From Saprospiraceae bacterium (lineage in GTDB: Bacteria > Bacteroidota > Bacteroidia > Chitinophagales > Saprospiraceae): DNA of 64,000 nt. The stretch lies in NCBI GenBank assembly GCA_016716335.1, contig JADJWN010000007.1, forward strand, positions 62,001 through 126,000. Direction: 5' to 3'. Below are positions 18,898-26,815 of this stretch, in pieces; positions within the stretch are counted from its first letter, which is position 1, and every line of letters begins with the position of its first letter. A program made the translations under genes and the position numbers. The notes under the pieces are model-generated. The model made no database searches, was not told the origin of the DNA, and was given only the letters and a program-made list of their open reading frames with translations.

Positions 18898-21789
18898 ATG
18901 AGAACCTGTATAATCTTATGTGCTGTCTTGTGGTGCTTTTCACTTGTTGCACAGCCTGCGCCAACTCCTGCTGCAATGCGCTCCACAAAATCCATTAAAG
19001 CAGGACTCTATGAAAAATCCTATTTTCAAAACCTTGAGGTACCCAATATAGGACCCACTATTTTTAATGGTCGGGTGGCCGACCTCGATGTCAATCCAGA
19101 AGATCCAACGGAGTTTTTTGTGGCTTACGCCTCAGGTGGATTGTGGTACACTCATAATAATGGTACTACTTTTGAACCGCTTTTTCAGCAGGAATCAGTA
19201 ATGACTATCGGCAATATTGCAGTGGACTGGAAATCAGGCACCATTTGGCTGGGTAGCGGAGAGGTCAATTCCAGCCGCTCCTCTTATGCCGGCAATGGCA
19301 TATATAAAAGTACCGATAAAGGTAAAAGCTGGCAACATCTCGGCCTGGAAGAAACCCATCATATTGGCAGAATATTGATACATCCGAAAAATCCGGAAAC
19401 CATATGGGTGGCTGCTTTAGGCCATCTTTATTCTGAGAATCCCCAGAGAGGTGTGTATCTGACCACTGATGGCGGTAAGACCTGGCAGCAGACTTTGTAC
19501 ATCAACGAAAACACAGGTGCGGTGGATCTTGCTATACACCCGACCAATCCGGACATTCTCTATGCAGCTGTATGGGAAAAAAGCAGGAAAGCATGGCATT
19601 TTCAGGAGTCAGGTTCGGGTTCGGGTATCTACAAAAGTACGGACGGCGGCAAAAGCTGGAAAAAGACTGCATCTGCATCTAACGGTTTTATAGAAGGTGC
19701 AGGTGTAGGCAGGATTGGCCTGGATATCGCCGTGAAGGATGGGAAGTCTTATCTCTATGCCATCGTGGATAATAATACCCGAAGACCCAAGGATATAAAA
19801 ACAGAGAAAAAAGAGGGACTGACTAAGGAAGATTTTAAAAGCATGTCTAAAGAAAAATTTCTGCAGCTCAAAGAGGAGGAAATCAAAAAATATCTGGAGT
19901 CCAATGATTTTCCCAAAAAATATACAGCTTCAAAAGTGATAAGTCTGGTGAAGGAAGATAAAATCAAAGTGGAAGATCTGGGTACATACAACGAAGATGC
20001 CAACAGCCTGCTTTTTGATACCCCGGTGGTGGGTGCAGAGGTGTATATGAGTACAGACGAAGGAGGCAGCTGGCAAAAAACCCACGAGGGGTATCTCGAT
20101 GATGTGTATTATTCTTACGGATATTATTTCGGAAAGATTCATGCAGATCCGGCTGCGCCCAACAAGGTATATATCTATGGCGCACCCATATTGAAATCAG
20201 AAGATTATGGCCGCACCTGGAAGAATATCAATGGTGATAACCAGCATGTAGATCATCATGCACTGTGGATCAATCCATGGAAGTCCGGCCATCTCATCAA
20301 TGGTAATGACGGTGGAGTCAATATCAGCTACGACGATGGTAAGAGCTGGATAAAGTGTATTCATCCCGCGGTAGGGCAGTTTTATTATGTGAATGTGGAC
20401 AATAATGATCCGTACAATGTATATGGAGGTACCCAGGATAACGGAGTGTGGATGGGCAGTCATAAATACACACATGGTTCAGGCTGGATGATGGATGGAG
20501 AATATCCATACAAAACCATCATGGGTGGTGATGGAATGCAGGTGCAAATTGACAGCCGGGATAATCAGACGGTATATACCGGGTATCAGTTCGGTAATTA
20601 CTACCGCATACGCAGACAAAAAAATGATTATAAATATATTACTCCCAAGCATGAACTGGGCGATAAACCCTATCGCTGGAACTGGCAGACGCCGATACTG
20701 CTATCCGGATTCAATCAGGATATTGTATATATGGGGGCTAATAAGGTTCTGCGATCCATGAATCAGGGAGATGATTTTGCAGAGATATCACCTGACCTGA
20801 CCAAAGGAGGCAAACAGGGCAATGTACCCTTTGGTACCATTACAACGCTGCATGAATCTCCGTTGAAATTCGGTCTGCTATATGTGGGCACGGATGATGG
20901 ATGGGTACATGCGACGAAAGACGGAGGCAACAGCTGGCAGAATATTACAGATGGACTTCCACAGGATCTTTGGGTGAGCAGGGTACAAGCCTCCGCATTT
21001 GAGGAATCCACCGTTTATGTCACCTTGAATGGATACAGAAACGATCATTTCCTGCCTTATGTTTTTGTCAGTCATGACTACGGCAAAACCTGGCAAAATA
21101 TCAGTAGCAATCTGCCCAATGAGCCGATCAATGTAATCAAAGAAGATCCCAGAGATGGAGATATACTCTATGTGGGAACGGATCATGGATTGTATCTCAG
21201 CCTCAACAAAGGTAAGGATTGGTCAGCCTTTGGCGGAGAAGACCTGCCCAAAGTACCGGTACACGATGTAGTGATACAGTCTAAAGCCGAAGACCTGATA
21301 ATCGGAACACATGGCAGATCAATTTTCAGAACAAGCATTAAGTATTTACCTTCATTGAAATCCATACAAAGAGATACTTTGATTGTGTTTGAAGTGCCGG
21401 AGATTCGGTATAGTAAGAATTGGGGTAAAATCCGAAACCAGTTTTCAGAGCCTGCAGAGCCCAAAATCAAGCTGCATATTTTCAGCTCAAAGGAACAAAA
21501 TGCTATTTTGGAGGTTGCTTCCAAAGATGGACATATTGTATCATCCAAAGAATGGAAGCTTAAAAAAGGTCTTGCAGCCTATGAATGGGTACCGGAAGCA
21601 GAGGAAAACCGCCTTACAGTGCCGGTAAAGAGTAGTAAAAAAGCCAAAACTACTCCAAAGCCTGTCCTTGACCCTACACCTGAGCGGGCTGATAATGGCA
21701 AATATTATCTCACTCCCGGAAAATATACCCTGCATTTGAAAGCCGGTCACACTGCTACTGCAAATCTCACAATAACAGAAAAAAAGTAA
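18898..21789 (+). CDS. Secreted BNR/sortilin-type beta-propeller protein
   Basis: 963 residues. A signal peptide (MRTCIILCAVLWCFSLVAQ) is followed by at least ten BNR-type repeats with the Asp-box pattern (GIYKSTDKGKSW, GVYLTTDGGKTW, GIYKSTDGGKSW, VYMSTDEGGSW, ILKSEDYGRTW, VHATKDGGNSW, VFVSHDYGKTW and others). This makes two long propellers of the VPS10/sortilin type, often annotated as glycosyl hydrolase although catalysis is not shown. A lysine-rich insert lies around residues 300-340. The last ~100 residues are beta-sandwich-like and end in TPGKYTLHLKAG. No type IX tail is visible. A strong terminator follows at 21793-21830. Substrate and role are unknown. Confidence 0.82.
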   Translation: MRTCIILCAVLWCFSLVAQPAPTPAAMRSTKSIKAGLYEKSYFQNLEVPNIGPTIFNGRVADLDVNPEDPTEFFVAYASGGLWYTHNNGTTFEPLFQQESVMTIGNIAVDWKSGTIWLGSGEVNSSRSSYAGNGIYKSTDKGKSWQHLGLEETHHIGRILIHPKNPETIWVAALGHLYSENPQRGVYLTTDGGKTWQQTLYINENTGAVDLAIHPTNPDILYAAVWEKSRKAWHFQESGSGSGIYKSTDGGKSWKKTASASNGFIEGAGVGRIGLDIAVKDGKSYLYAIVDNNTRRPKDIKTEKKEGLTKEDFKSMSKEKFLQLKEEEIKKYLESNDFPKKYTASKVISLVKEDKIKVEDLGTYNEDANSLLFDTPVVGAEVYMSTDEGGSWQKTHEGYLDDVYYSYGYYFGKIHADPAAPNKVYIYGAPILKSEDYGRTWKNINGDNQHVDHHALWINPWKSGHLINGNDGGVNISYDDGKSWIKCIHPAVGQFYYVNVDNNDPYNVYGGTQDNGVWMGSHKYTHGSGWMMDGEYPYKTIMGGDGMQVQIDSRDNQTVYTGYQFGNYYRIRRQKNDYKYITPKHELGDKPYRWNWQTPILLSGFNQDIVYMGANKVLRSMNQGDDFAEISPDLTKGGKQGNVPFGTITTLHESPLKFGLLYVGTDDGWVHATKDGGNSWQNITDGLPQDLWVSRVQASAFEESTVYVTLNGYRNDHFLPYVFVSHDYGKTWQNISSNLPNEPINVIKEDPRDGDILYVGTDHGLYLSLNKGKDWSAFGGEDLPKVPVHDVVIQSKAEDLIIGTHGRSIFRTSIKYLPSLKSIQRDTLIVFEVPEIRYSKNWGKIRNQFSEPAEPKIKLHIFSSKEQNAILEVASKDGHIVSSKEWKLKKGLAAYEWVPEAEENRLTVPVKSSKKAKTTPKPVLDPTPERADNGKYYLTPGKYTLHLKAGHTATANLTITEKK

Positions 21790-21792
21790 ATA

Positions 21793-21830
21793 AAAATGCC
21801 CGGATACTGATAGAAAGTCCGGGCATTTTT
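21793..21830. terminator. Bidirectional terminator between convergent genes
   Basis: Stem AAAAATGCCCGGA/TCCGGGCATTTTT, 13 base pairs, with A-run and T-run on the two sides. It can serve both the BNR gene (plus strand) and the DUF4097-like gene (minus strand). Confidence 0.9.
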
Positions 21831-21871
21831 AATTTTGGCAGGAATCAATTTTTTGAATAATTGAGTCGTAA

Positions 21872-22999
21872 TCACTTCATATACACATCTCCGTAGCTGG
21901 TATTGATACGTATGAGTGTGCTTCCTTTTTCACTGATTTTGTATCCTTTTATTTGTTTGTACTGACGGTCATCTACTCTGGTTTTTTCGATAAAGTCAGT
22001 CCCTAATCTTGCCTCGAAATACTTACCTTCTATTTCTACTCTTGAGGGTATGACGCCATATATTTTTACGGGTGCATATTTTGTATTGATTTCGATGTTT
22101 TTGCAGGAGGTTTTCAGATCTTCTACCATCACGCTGCCATAACTGATATCCATATTCAGATTCTGTCCCAGAGATAGTATTTCCACACCACTGTATTTGG
22201 TTTTGATCTCTGCATTGTTGACTGATTTTATTTTCATGTCATCATATGCACCGGTATTGACCAGAGACATGACAGTACCCAGCTTGTAGCTGTCATATTT
22301 CGAGTCTGCCACGACATCCTGCGCCTGATCGAGATAGAATTTGGAATACTTGGTCGTGACATTGACCTTGTCTGCCTTGACACCTCTGTAGTCCGAGTAG
22401 GCCAGTTGTGCTGTAAGATCCCGCACTATACCTGCGGTAGCCTTGCCATATGCCAGGGTAAGATTCATATTATTGTCAATGTTGTTGGCTTCCATATTGC
22501 CGTATTTGAGAATGATATCGGTTTTGGACTTCAGATCCTGCAGATAGATGTTGCCATATTTGTTTTCAAATCTAATATCTATGTAGTCCGGCATATGAAC
22601 CATATAATTAATCTCCATTTCGGCACTGCTCATGCCAGAAAACCAACCCGAAAACCAGCCCGTGGATTTACTCTGTATGCTCGTCACGGCAGAGATCACA
22701 TTTCCGGATTCGCTGATGTCGATCTGAATATTGTCAAGCTTTTCCTGGGCGGTAGATTTATTGCCGGATCGGGTGATAACGGTGCAGACAATTTTTACAG
22801 AGGCTTTATCCCACACAGAAGTTTCGATTTTTCCATATTTATTGCTCACTTCCAGGCGGGTACTTTTATTGACGCTGTATTCCTTTACCACCATTTTTTT
22901 AAGTTCGTGGGAGGTGCAGCTGTCAGGATTTACCGTTGCTCCGACCCATATCGGCGTCAGAAGTACGAGCAGGTTAAATAGATATATTTTCGTTTTCAT
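21872..22999 (-). CDS. Secreted DUF4097-like beta-strand repeat protein
   Basis: 375 residues with a signal peptide (MKTKIYLFNLLVLLTPIWVGA). The body is a run of short beta-strand repeats with the pattern N/TKYGxIxxxx (NKYGKIET, NKYGNIYLQD, LKYGNMEANN, TKYSGVEI, TKYAPVKIYG, TSYGDVYMK), which suggests a right-handed beta-helix-like shape as in DUF4097/head-GIN proteins. It is the last gene of a sigma/anti-sigma/effector operon and overlaps the anti-sigma gene by 26 bases. This placement suggests it is an envelope protein made in response to that sigma factor. Precise function is unknown. The terminator at 21793-21830 closes the unit. Confidence 0.75.
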   Translation of the reverse strand: MKTKIYLFNLLVLLTPIWVGATVNPDSCTSHELKKMVVKEYSVNKSTRLEVSNKYGKIETSVWDKASVKIVCTVITRSGNKSTAQEKLDNIQIDISESGNVISAVTSIQSKSTGWFSGWFSGMSSAEMEINYMVHMPDYIDIRFENKYGNIYLQDLKSKTDIILKYGNMEANNIDNNMNLTLAYGKATAGIVRDLTAQLAYSDYRGVKADKVNVTTKYSKFYLDQAQDVVADSKYDSYKLGTVMSLVNTGAYDDMKIKSVNNAEIKTKYSGVEILSLGQNLNMDISYGSVMVEDLKTSCKNIEINTKYAPVKIYGVIPSRVEIEGKYFEARLGTDFIEKTRVDDRQYKQIKGYKISEKGSTLIRINTSYGDVYMK

Positions 23000-23510
23000 T
23001 TTTCAATTTATTTTGTTTTTGTTTTTCCAAAATGCTTTCCAGAATTTCAACTTTGGTTTTGTGATTTTTTATCATTGCATTAATCATGACTTCACTGTTG
23101 CTGTAGTTAGACCGGATCAGTTCTTCTTTCAGTTCATTATATACTTCATCCAGCTGCTTCAGGTCCTGCTCTATGTTACTCTCAGGTTGCAGGGCTTTTA
23201 CCTCTTCAAGTTTGAGATTGACCTGTTGCTGATAGTATTGCTCTGTCTCCTGATAGGATTTTAATACAGGGCTGAGCGCATAGTTGATCTGGTGTACATC
23301 CCTGCGGCTGATCTGAATGCCGATCAATATACCTACCGCCAGTATGGCCACGATGGCTGCTGCCATACGGGTAGCTAACAACCAGACTCTGCCCTTTTCC
23401 TTTTTAGCATCCAGTTGTTTTTCAATTCTGTTCCAGATTTGAGGATCAGGTATATGGAAATCAAATTCTTCCCGGTTTTCTTTGATAAATTTTTCAAGCT
23501 TGTCCTGCAT
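22974..23510 (-). CDS. Anti-sigma-factor-like single-pass membrane protein
   Basis: 178 residues. A cytoplasmic N-terminal part of about 45 residues (EFDFHIPDPQIWNRIEKQL), a membrane segment near residues 49-65 (MAAAIVAILAVGILIGI), and a periplasmic part that is largely coiled coil (YQETEQYYQQQVNLKLEEV and similar). This is the layout of Bacteroidota anti-sigma proteins that lack a zinc finger. It starts 11 bases after the ECF sigma gene ends and overlaps the following DUF4097-like gene. Binding to the adjacent sigma factor is inferred from context. Confidence 0.72.
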   Translation of the reverse strand: MQDKLEKFIKENREEFDFHIPDPQIWNRIEKQLDAKKEKGRVWLLATRMAAAIVAILAVGILIGIQISRRDVHQINYALSPVLKSYQETEQYYQQQVNLKLEEVKALQPESNIEQDLKQLDEVYNELKEELIRSNYSNSEVMINAMIKNHKTKVEILESILEKQKQNKLKNENENISI

Positions 23511-23521
23511 AATACAAGTTT

Positions 23522-24091
23522 TCAGTTAAATATTCTCTGTAAATCTCCATTGGATGTGATGATTTCTCTAAGTTTTAACCTCGCTCTGCTGTACTGTGAT
23601 TTTGAGGTAGATTCTGTGATGCCGAGTATCTCCGCAATTTCACTGTGATCATATCCCTCCACAGCATACAGACTGAATATAATTCTGTACCCATCCGGCA
23701 ACATCTCAATGGCCTTATGAATCACCTGTACATTGATATCCATATCATCGAAGCCCTCATCTTCCACATCTACATTAGCATCATATTCCTTTGTATCCAG
23801 CTTACGCTTACGCAGATGATTGATACAGTTGTTGATGACTATGCGCTTTATCCATGCCCCCGGAGTGGACTCATACTTGTAGGAGTGCAGTTTACTGAAT
23901 ACGTCAATGAAGGAGTTTTGCAGAATATCCTCTGCATCGGCTTCATGGGGCACCATGCGCATACATATATTGTACATTGCCTTCGCATACGTACGATATA
24001 GCCGGTATTGTGCATCCCTGTCCCCCGAGAGACAATTTTCTATCAGCCTTCGATCCGTTTCAGTGATTTCCAAGGGGTTATTGGTTTTCAT
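23522..24091 (-). CDS. ECF RNA polymerase sigma factor
   Basis: 189 residues from the ATG at 24091. Region 2 around residues 30-95 (MRMVPHEADAEDILQNSFID, then GAWIKRIVINNCINHLRKR) and region 4 around 130-180 (LPDGYRIIFSLYAVEGYDH, EIAEILGITESTSKSQYSRA) are clear. It is related to the sigma factor at 14033-14578, and both genes carry the GCAACC promoter-like element close to their starts. It heads an operon with an anti-sigma-like gene and a DUF4097-like surface protein. Confidence 0.9.
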   Translation of the reverse strand: MKTNNPLEITETDRRLIENCLSGDRDAQYRLYRTYAKAMYNICMRMVPHEADAEDILQNSFIDVFSKLHSYKYESTPGAWIKRIVINNCINHLRKRKLDTKEYDANVDVEDEGFDDMDINVQVIHKAIEMLPDGYRIIFSLYAVEGYDHSEIAEILGITESTSKSQYSRARLKLREIITSNGDLQRIFN

Positions 24092-24096
24092 GATTA

Positions 24097-24124
24097 ATGA
24101 CAAAGCTAATTCCAAGAGGTTGCA
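24097..24124 (-). promoter_or_regulatory. ECF-type promoter-like element of the second sigma operon
   Basis: The minus strand reads TGCAACCTCTTGG and, 7 bases on, TTTGTCAT; the spacing of the two blocks matches the element at 13993-14020. It ends only 5 bases before the chosen ATG, so if functional the transcript would be nearly leaderless or start at an internal codon. Confidence 0.4.
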
Positions 24125-24302
24125 TCGGAAAAGTTTTCAAAACAAATTTATTGGCGAAACCGAGCCGCAGAATAATTTACAACCACGATAGAAAGGATTT
24201 AAAAGGACTTATCGGGTATTTTACCTTACTGAATACCTCCCCGGAAATTCAAATTATTTCCGTCTTTGTCATTGGATTCAAATCTTTCCTTACACCTCCT
24301 GC

Positions 24303-24641
24303 TTAATTCACCCAGACTGCATATCGTAGTTTTCTCAATCTGGCAGCGAGTGCTTGTTCTGCTCTGAGGGCCTCTGCCAGACTGTTGAACTCCGGCAGGC
24401 CATGATAAAGGCTGGGCCTTAAGAAGGTGCCGTATTTCCATACTATATAGGAAGAAATATCCACGCCTTTTTTGCTCAACTGCCTTCTTTTGTGCTGCTC
24501 GAATCGTTCTTTGGGGGATTTGCTGGTCATCCCCACATACAGACACTCCAGTACACCGTTGAATTGCGGATTGGCCTCTCGGAATCTCCGGTGTTCTGTA
24601 AACACCTTTTTATTCAATTCAATGACATAAAGCCGGTACAT
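24303..24641 (-). CDS. Small GIY-YIG nuclease-domain protein
   Basis: 112 residues from the ATG at 24641. The GIY-like strand is YRLYVIEL at the N-terminus, the YIG-like strand is CLYVGMTSKSP, then ERFEQHKRR with the expected arginine, and a later glutamate in EALRAEQALAARL. The nuclease core takes up the whole protein, with no partner domain. Such single-domain proteins are widespread in bacteria; repair, mobile-element and unknown roles have been proposed. It has no operon partner, and the upstream 190 bases to the next gene hold nothing I recognise. Confidence 0.7.
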   Translation of the reverse strand: MYRLYVIELNKKVFTEHRRFREANPQFNGVLECLYVGMTSKSPKERFEQHKRRQLSKKGVDISSYIVWKYGTFLRPSLYHGLPEFNSLAEALRAEQALAARLRKLRYAVWVN

Positions 24642-24917
24642 GACAGAGCGATTGATAATTTTTAATATGCAAAAATTATTCCTAATCGCTGTATGTGGAA
24701 TAAACCCCATGTATTTAATAGGCATCAATTTTTTGGGAGAAATCAGTTCATAATCCGGCTGGAAACCGGTGGATATGGAATCGAAGCGAGGAAGCTAAGA
24801 CTAACGAAATGGACGCTGCGGCTAACTAAGGTTGGGCTCTGAGTCAATATAGATTTAATTCTTTCCAAATTTAGTTTTTGTCATGGTACTTTGATATATT
24901 GGGCAAAAGTTTGAGCA

Positions 24918-25769
24918 ATGACCTTAGGGCAAGAGTTAAGTTCCCGGATTTCAAAATATTTTCTGCATACATTTATTCATTTAAGTATCTGTGCAGGTTG
25001 CCTGACCATATTTACATTCAAGGCTTTGGATGCAGAGGTGGATTATTGTTATATTCTGTTTATATCCATGGCGACTCTGGCATATTACAATTTATATGGT
25101 CTGATATCTGGCTCTCTCCGCCCTCCGTACTTGCATACAATTATAAGACATAAAAGAATGGTTTTCTTCTTTTTATTGTTGGTGATTTGCGGATTTGGGT
25201 TTTTGTTTTGTTTTACAGGTTTTTTCAGATGGTTGTGGCTCTGTGTAGCAGCAGTGCTTTCATTATGGTATGGAGGGTTGGCACATGGATTTTTACCTGA
25301 TATTCATAAATATCCGATTTTAAGGACTTCGGTGATTGCCGCTGTTTTTACCGTTGTCAGTCTGATCATCCCTTCGATATATGCAGGCTTGTTGTGGCTG
25401 GAATGGTGGCCGATGGCTTTCTCCCGGTTTTTATTTATAGCTGTTTTGGTAATGATATTCGATATCGGTGGTTTTTTTCAGGATCAATCCAAAGCTATCT
25501 TAAGGTTACCTTCAAAATATGGTAAAACTCCCGTAAAGCGGATGGCATATCTTTGCACAGCTGTCTGTATGATGGTGGATATCTATCTGGCCTGGATATT
25601 TTTACTTAGTCCTGAAGCAGTATTTGCCCTGATGATTACTTATTCAGCTACTTTGATATCAGTGTATGTGGCAAAAGCTGAAAAAAGTACAGAATTTTAT
25701 CTTTTTGCCATAGACGGATTGATGATGTTGCCCTTTATCTTCCTATTTATTTTTTCTGCTATTTTATAA
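24918..25769 (+). CDS. UbiA-like polytopic membrane protein
   Basis: 283 residues with about eight to nine hydrophobic segments throughout. A late loop, FDIGGFFQDQSKAILRLPSK, followed by YGKTPVKRMAY, resembles the second aspartate motif of UbiA prenyltransferases (DxxxD with a following GK). The first aspartate motif is not clear: the corresponding place reads YNLYGLISGS. It may be a divergent member that has lost prenyl-diphosphate binding. The 3' end overlaps the convergent methyltransferase gene by 6 bases. The family call rests on topology and the one loop. Confidence 0.55.
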   Translation: MTLGQELSSRISKYFLHTFIHLSICAGCLTIFTFKALDAEVDYCYILFISMATLAYYNLYGLISGSLRPPYLHTIIRHKRMVFFFLLLVICGFGFLFCFTGFFRWLWLCVAAVLSLWYGGLAHGFLPDIHKYPILRTSVIAAVFTVVSLIIPSIYAGLLWLEWWPMAFSRFLFIAVLVMIFDIGGFFQDQSKAILRLPSKYGKTPVKRMAYLCTAVCMMVDIYLAWIFLLSPEAVFALMITYSATLISVYVAKAEKSTEFYLFAIDGLMMLPFIFLFIFSAIL

Positions 25770-26525
25770 TTTTTTACTAAGCCAATGGTTGCATAATATT
25801 CCCGCAGCCACCGCTACATTCAATGAATCGGCTGATCTCTCCAGCCTTCCGGGGATAGTTATTTTATTTTGGACTTTTGTGGCATATTCCGGTCTTATAC
25901 CTTTGCCTTCACTACCTAATATTACTATGGAAGCATCCGGAAAATTATAATCGTCAATCGGTAAACCATCCATAAAGGTACCAATTACTGCTGAATTTGG
26001 CAGTTTCTTTATGACTTCATCCACACTTCCCGTACAAAGCCTGACTGCACCTATACTGCCCATGCTTGAAATGACCACCTTTGGATTGAAAAAATCGGCA
26101 CTGTCTTCAGACCTTACCACACATTCTACTCCAAACCAATCGGCTGTGCGGATGATAGTGCCCATATTACCGGGGTCCTGTATTCTGTCTAAGTACAAGA
26201 CACTTTTTATATCGGCGGGTATTTGAATGACGGGAGTTTCAAATGGTTCAAAAGTGCAAAGGATTTCGGTCGGATTTCTGAGGGTGGTCATTTGCTCCAT
26301 TTGAGTGGCAGTGACAGTTTTGATTTTCTCTTTCGCTATATGGGGAAAATGCAGTCCCTTTTCTACGGCTTCATGTGTGATATAAGTAGTTCTGAGTGGA
26401 AAAGTCCCCTGTGCAATCAGGTCTCTGCAGGTTTTTTCACCTTCTGCAATGAAAAGACGATGTTGTTGTCTGTACTTGGGCAGGTGCAATGATCTGATTT
26501 CTTTAATCTCTGATTTACTTACCAT
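25764..26525 (-). CDS. SpoU/TrmH family RNA 2'-O-methyltransferase
   Basis: 253 residues from the ATG at 26525 (a TTG two codons earlier is also in frame). The N-terminal part contains a substrate-binding domain (RLFIAEGEKTCRDLI). The SPOUT fold has its three motifs: motif 1 LDRIQDPGNMGTIIRTADWF, motif 2 ILGSEGKGI, and motif 3 IPGRLERSADSLNVAVAAGI, which form the knot that binds S-adenosylmethionine. It methylates ribose in rRNA or tRNA; the target nucleotide cannot be told from the sequence. Single-gene unit. Confidence 0.9.
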   Translation of the reverse strand: MVSKSEIKEIRSLHLPKYRQQHRLFIAEGEKTCRDLIAQGTFPLRTTYITHEAVEKGLHFPHIAKEKIKTVTATQMEQMTTLRNPTEILCTFEPFETPVIQIPADIKSVLYLDRIQDPGNMGTIIRTADWFGVECVVRSEDSADFFNPKVVISSMGSIGAVRLCTGSVDEVIKKLPNSAVIGTFMDGLPIDDYNFPDASIVILGSEGKGIRPEYATKVQNKITIPGRLERSADSLNVAVAAGILCNHWLSKKL

Positions 26526-26815
26526 GATCAATGTTTTGGTTCCAATTTTTTATACTACAGAAGCAGATTTAATGAAAACTATGGGTAGTCTGAAATTCAG
26601 CTTATGCAAATGTAATGAAATATCAATTCAAACCGTTTTTGGTGTTCAATCAGGAACAAATATGAGATCAGCTATGATGGTCTTTTAATTACCCATGTCC
26701 CGGTTATATATTCTTCCAAAATTTTCATGACCTTTGCAGTGATGAGTACAACTGTATTTTATCAGGATGAACTGAATTTTTGCAATCATTGATCAATAAT
26801 AACGATATAAACAGG

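Noticed and set aside
24729..24917. Possible RNA gene with the hairpin CCGGCTGGAAACCGG
   Set aside because: Only one short stem, no tRNA arms, no conserved RNA motif.
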